From Mucilaginibacter sp. L3T2-6 (GTDB taxonomy: Bacteria; Bacteroidota; Bacteroidia; Sphingobacteriales; Sphingobacteriaceae): DNA of 64,000 nucleotides. The position numbers and the translations under genes were made by a program. Positions 61,369 through 64,000 of this stretch are shown piece after piece; positions within the stretch are counted from its first letter, which is position 1, and every line of letters begins with the position of its first letter. The stretch spans positions 45,866 to 109,865 of the forward strand of contig NZ_JAUMKC010000020.1 in NCBI RefSeq assembly GCF_030519355.1, written 5' to 3'. A model generated the notes under the pieces. It did no database searches and was not told the DNA's origin. It worked only from the letters and a program-made list of their open reading frames with translations.

Positions 61369-63267
61369 ATGTTTAAATCAATTATTGCAGCTGCTATTTG
61401 CAGCATGGTTTTGTTCCAGGCCCGGGCGCAAGACCTTTACATGCCGCGCGACGTTCAGCAAGCCTATAAAAAAGGCACCCGATCGATGGATGGTAAACCC
61501 GGAAAAAACTACTGGCAAAACCATGGCCGGTACACCATATCAGTTACCGCGCTACCTCCGGACAGAACAATAAAAGGCGTTGAGCAGATAGTATATTTTA
61601 ACAACAGCCCCGATACGATAAAGGCGCCGAACATGAAGCTGATATTGAACATACACCGCCCCGGAGTGGCGCGGTTTAGTACAGCAAACCCTGACTATTT
61701 AACCACCGGTGTGCAAATCGATTCGTTTACGGCAAACGGCACAAATATTCCCTGGAATAATGAGCGGGCTGTAAATACTAACCAGCGCTTTAAACTACCC
61801 AAACCCTTAGCGCCGCATGATTCAGTAAAGCTCGACATCACCTGGCATTATACTATATCAAAAGAAAGCGGCCGTGAAGGTATGATTGACTCAACCAGCT
61901 ATTACCTTGCTTATTTTTATCCGCGTGTTGCGGTGTTTGATGACTATAATGGCTGGGATATGCTGCCATTTTTAGATGCACAGGAGTTTTATAACGATTT
62001 TAATGACTACAAGCTTAGCGTAACTGTGCCTAAAAACTACCTGGTATGGGCTACAGGCACCTTGCAAAACGCTGCCCAGGTTTTACAACCTGAGTATGCA
62101 AAAAGATTAGAACAATCATTCACCAGCGATTCGACCATACATGTGGCTACAAAAGAAGACCTGGCGAAGAAACAGATTACGGCCCAAAACGAAACCAACA
62201 CCTGGGTATGGACAGCTACTAACATCAGCGACGTAGCCGTAGGCATAAGCGACCATTATGACTGGGATGCTGCCAGCGCCATTGTTGATAGTAAAACCGG
62301 CAGACGGGCAAGCATGCAGGCTGCTTTTTTAGACAGTGCTACTGATTTTCATCATTCGGTACAATTTGGCCGCCATTCATTAACGTGGCTGTCAAATAAC
62401 TGGCCGGGCGTACCTTATCCTTTCCCGAAAATGACGGCCTTCCAGGGTTTTGCCGATATGGAATACCCGATGATGGTAAACGACAGCCACCAGGATGATT
62501 TACATTTTGCCCAATTTGTACAGGATCATGAGATAGCGCACACCTTTTTCCCTTTTTACATGGGGATTAATGAAAGCCGATATTCATTTATGGATGAAGG
62601 CTGGGCTACCACCTTCGAGCGCCTGATCGGCACAGCAGAGGTTGGCAAAGAAGCAGCCGACAAGTTATACAAAGCTTTCCGTATAGAAGGCTATATCAAT
62701 GACCCTTCACAGGCTGAGGATCTGCCTATTATAGTACCTACGAGCGAGGTAAGGCAGGGTTTTGGCAATAATGCTTATGGCAAGCCGTCGCTAAGCTACT
62801 TTGCCCTTAAGGATATGCTTGGCGATGACCTGTTTAAAAAAGCACTGCATACATATATGGACAACTGGCATGGCAAGCACCCTATTCCATGGGACTACTT
62901 TAACTCGATGAACAGCGGCTCGGGTAAAAACCTGAACTGGTTCTTCAACAACTGGTTCTTTACCACCAATTATATAGATATAGCTGTACAAAAGCTTACT
63001 AAAACGAATGGAGGTTATGCGATGGATGTGAAAAATATAGGCGGCTTTGCAATACCTTTTGACATCAATGTGACCTATACCGACGGCACTACTGCAACTT
63101 TTCACCAAACGCCTGAAGTTTGGCATAAGAACGAAAAGCTAGCCAGCATCAATCTTAAAGCCGGCAAAACCATCAAGTCGGCGGTGCTTGACGGCGGTAT
63201 TTTTATGGATGCTGATGAAAGCAACAATAGATGGGACGGCACTAACTCCGCTGTCAAAGCCCGGTAA
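61369..63267 (+). CDS. M1-family metallopeptidase, secreted
   Basis: 632 residues from ATG 61369 (a TTG lies seven codons upstream), with a signal peptide (cleavage near A-R-A-Q). Zinc site: His387-Glu-x-x-His391 in D-H-E-I-A-H-T-F, and Glu410 in F-M-D-E-G-W-A, the HEXXH-18-E arrangement of gluzincin aminopeptidases. The exopeptidase G-x-M-E-N motif is replaced by G-F-A-D-M-E-Y-P. It probably trims peptides in the periplasm or at the surface. A bidirectional terminator follows. Confidence 0.92.
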   Translation: MFKSIIAAAICSMVLFQARAQDLYMPRDVQQAYKKGTRSMDGKPGKNYWQNHGRYTISVTALPPDRTIKGVEQIVYFNNSPDTIKAPNMKLILNIHRPGVARFSTANPDYLTTGVQIDSFTANGTNIPWNNERAVNTNQRFKLPKPLAPHDSVKLDITWHYTISKESGREGMIDSTSYYLAYFYPRVAVFDDYNGWDMLPFLDAQEFYNDFNDYKLSVTVPKNYLVWATGTLQNAAQVLQPEYAKRLEQSFTSDSTIHVATKEDLAKKQITAQNETNTWVWTATNISDVAVGISDHYDWDAASAIVDSKTGRRASMQAAFLDSATDFHHSVQFGRHSLTWLSNNWPGVPYPFPKMTAFQGFADMEYPMMVNDSHQDDLHFAQFVQDHEIAHTFFPFYMGINESRYSFMDEGWATTFERLIGTAEVGKEAADKLYKAFRIEGYINDPSQAEDLPIIVPTSEVRQGFGNNAYGKPSLSYFALKDMLGDDLFKKALHTYMDNWHGKHPIPWDYFNSMNSGSGKNLNWFFNNWFFTTNYIDIAVQKLTKTNGGYAMDVKNIGGFAIPFDINVTYTDGTTATFHQTPEVWHKNEKLASINLKAGKTIKSAVLDGGIFMDADESNNRWDGTNSAVKAR

Positions 63268-63297
63268 AAGTAAACCACTGTACGTTCTATAAATGAG

Positions 63298-63324
63298 AAA
63301 ACCCGGCGATCAAACCGGGTTTTT
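63298..63324. terminator. bidirectional terminator between M1 peptidase and YtxH genes
   Basis: AAAACCCGG (63298-63306) pairs perfectly with CCGGGTTTT (63315-63323) across an 8-base loop, with T/A-rich flanks, so it can serve both convergent genes. Confidence 0.8.
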
Positions 63325-63345
63325 CTATTTTAGATAAATTTAATT

Positions 63346-63732
63346 TTAAGAATTCTGAACAGAGTGGTTCAGATCGTTAATGTCGCTTTTTGCCTTTGCT
63401 TTGGCCCCTTCAAATTTGCTCTGGGCCTGATCCTTAAGGTCTTCAGCTTTTTCCCTGGCAGTAGCAACTGCGGCGTCCCTGTAGTCAGCGGCGGTTTCGG
63501 CAGCCCCGGCAAACTTTGAGCGTGCTTTGCCATAAAGGTTATTTCCATATTCGCGAATGCTGCTTCCGGCGGTTTGGGCCTTGTCCTTAGCATCCTCTAT
63601 TAAATCATTTATGTAGTCGGCGATGTCCTCCCTGGTTTTTTCGCCTTTTTCGGGGGCTAACAATAATCCTAAAGCCGCCCCGGCTGCTGCCCCTATCAGT
63701 AGTGCAGCTATAACTCTTGTCTGGTCTTTCAT
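63346..63732 (-). CDS. YtxH-domain stress-type protein
   Basis: 128 residues from ATG 63732 (a start eight codons earlier is less likely). A short membrane helix with the YtxH motif (A-A-L-L-I-G-A-A-A-G-A-A-L-G-L-L-L-A-P) is followed by P-E-K-G-E-K-T-R and a long, charged, Ala-rich helical tail of about 95 residues. The family is found in general-stress gene sets. Function is unknown. Confidence 0.88.
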   Translation of the reverse strand: MKDQTRVIAALLIGAAAGAALGLLLAPEKGEKTREDIADYINDLIEDAKDKAQTAGSSIREYGNNLYGKARSKFAGAAETAADYRDAAVATAREKAEDLKDQAQSKFEGAKAKAKSDINDLNHSVQNS

Positions 63733-63891
63733 ATATTTGTATTTAGATGGATTCAATAGTACAATAACGATGCCGGATTTTTGTTTGTAAAAAAATTAAA
63801 AAAGCTCCATAATGTCAATCTAACACAACAAGCAAACGGTTTATTACAGTACGTCAATTAAAATTAAGATTTTCTGCATAAGAAAAAACGA

Positions 63892-63926
63892 GGCTGTATC
63901 ATAAATCGTGATACGGCCTTTTTTTT
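63892..63926 (+). terminator. strong terminator hairpin, upstream flank of intron
   Basis: A 10-base stem (GGCTGTATCA at 63892-63901 with TGATACGGCC at 63909-63918, one wobble) followed by eight T. No gene reads rightward into it, so its usual client is unclear. It lies immediately before the intron start, a target arrangement known for some group II introns. Confidence 0.78.
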
Positions 63927-63927
63927 G

Positions 63928-64000
63928 GTGCGCCCGGCAGGGCGCATTTACTTGGCGGTGCAAGTCCGCTATGGGCCCGTTAAGGGGAACCATTAGCCGA
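63928..64000 (+). mobile_element. probable group II intron, 5' end (continues beyond window)
   Basis: The sequence starts GTGCGCCCGGCAGGGCGC, the 5' GUGCG consensus and first small stem of bacterial group II introns. GGCGGTGCAAGTCCGCTA resembles the next conserved hairpin of domain I, and GGGGAACCATTAGCCGA matches a later conserved piece. It begins one or two bases after the terminator T-run. Only about 73 bases lie in the window, so the reverse transcriptase and domain V are not visible. Confidence 0.72.

Overview
This window reads as chromosome of a Bacteroidota bacterium, most likely family Sphingobacteriaceae and close to Mucilaginibacter or Pedobacter. The support is: Bacteroidota-type promoters (TTTG, about 19 bases, TAnnTTTG) before tRNA and protein genes; few Shine-Dalgarno sites; many secreted glycan-active enzymes; TonB-plug and FtsX-permease proteins; and a Bacteroidota-style exosortase. 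No rRNA, phage, plasmid, CRISPR or intact insertion sequence was seen. The genus is an inference from overall character, not a computed placement.

Layout. 1-8.4 kb: the N-terminal part of an MMPL-type transporter cut by the window edge, dgkA-recO (overlapping), then a tripartite efflux operon (TolC-like, RND pump, lipoprotein adaptor) read leftward and divergent from a LysR regulator. 9.5-18.2 kb: a GH8 glycanase, the GTPase genes der and era, initiator tRNA-fMet, a ThuA-domain protein, and a 1210-residue macroglobulin/TonB-plug protein without a barrel. 18.2-20.5 kb: a compact exosortase module with three tiny secreted candidate substrates. 20.8-29.4 kb: an AraC/phytanoyl-CoA dioxygenase divergent pair, a lipoprotein with one c-type heme motif, an FtsX-type permease, and an SDR followed by an AraC regulator. 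29.7-36.9 kb: tRNA-Val, a thioredoxin, a DUF6600-like protein with a long Gln/Arg-rich repeat tail, a 2-oxoglutarate oxygenase, cysS and small proteins. 37-44.5 kb: a DUF2723 membrane glycosyltransferase, a small beta-barrel, a type III polyketide synthase with an ICMT-like methyltransferase, and a BASS transporter. 44.5-54 kb: GH29 fucosidase, lysA, SDR, phosphatase plus polysaccharide deacetylase, an AraC regulator coupled to an NTF2-like protein, a carboxymuconolactone decarboxylase, an AlkZ-like protein and a Crp/Fnr regulator. 54-64 kb: creatininase-like protein, DUF3472 and DUF6067 glycan-related proteins, DUF2027/Smr protein, M1 peptidase, YtxH protein, and at the extreme right edge what looks like the 5' end of a group II intron sitting just after a terminator hairpin.

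The most distinctive local system is the exosortase module. It has a membrane protease/transpeptidase, a co-encoded small membrane protein, and three 96-107 residue proteins built as signal peptide, short Trp- or His-rich head, Gly/Ser linker, LPxN motif, membrane segment and basic tail. Each small gene is followed by its own similar terminator. A second theme is non-coding: at least seven intergenic gaps hold imperfect palindromes of different families, two gaps look like small RNA genes, and the two tRNA promoters share an identical start-site region.
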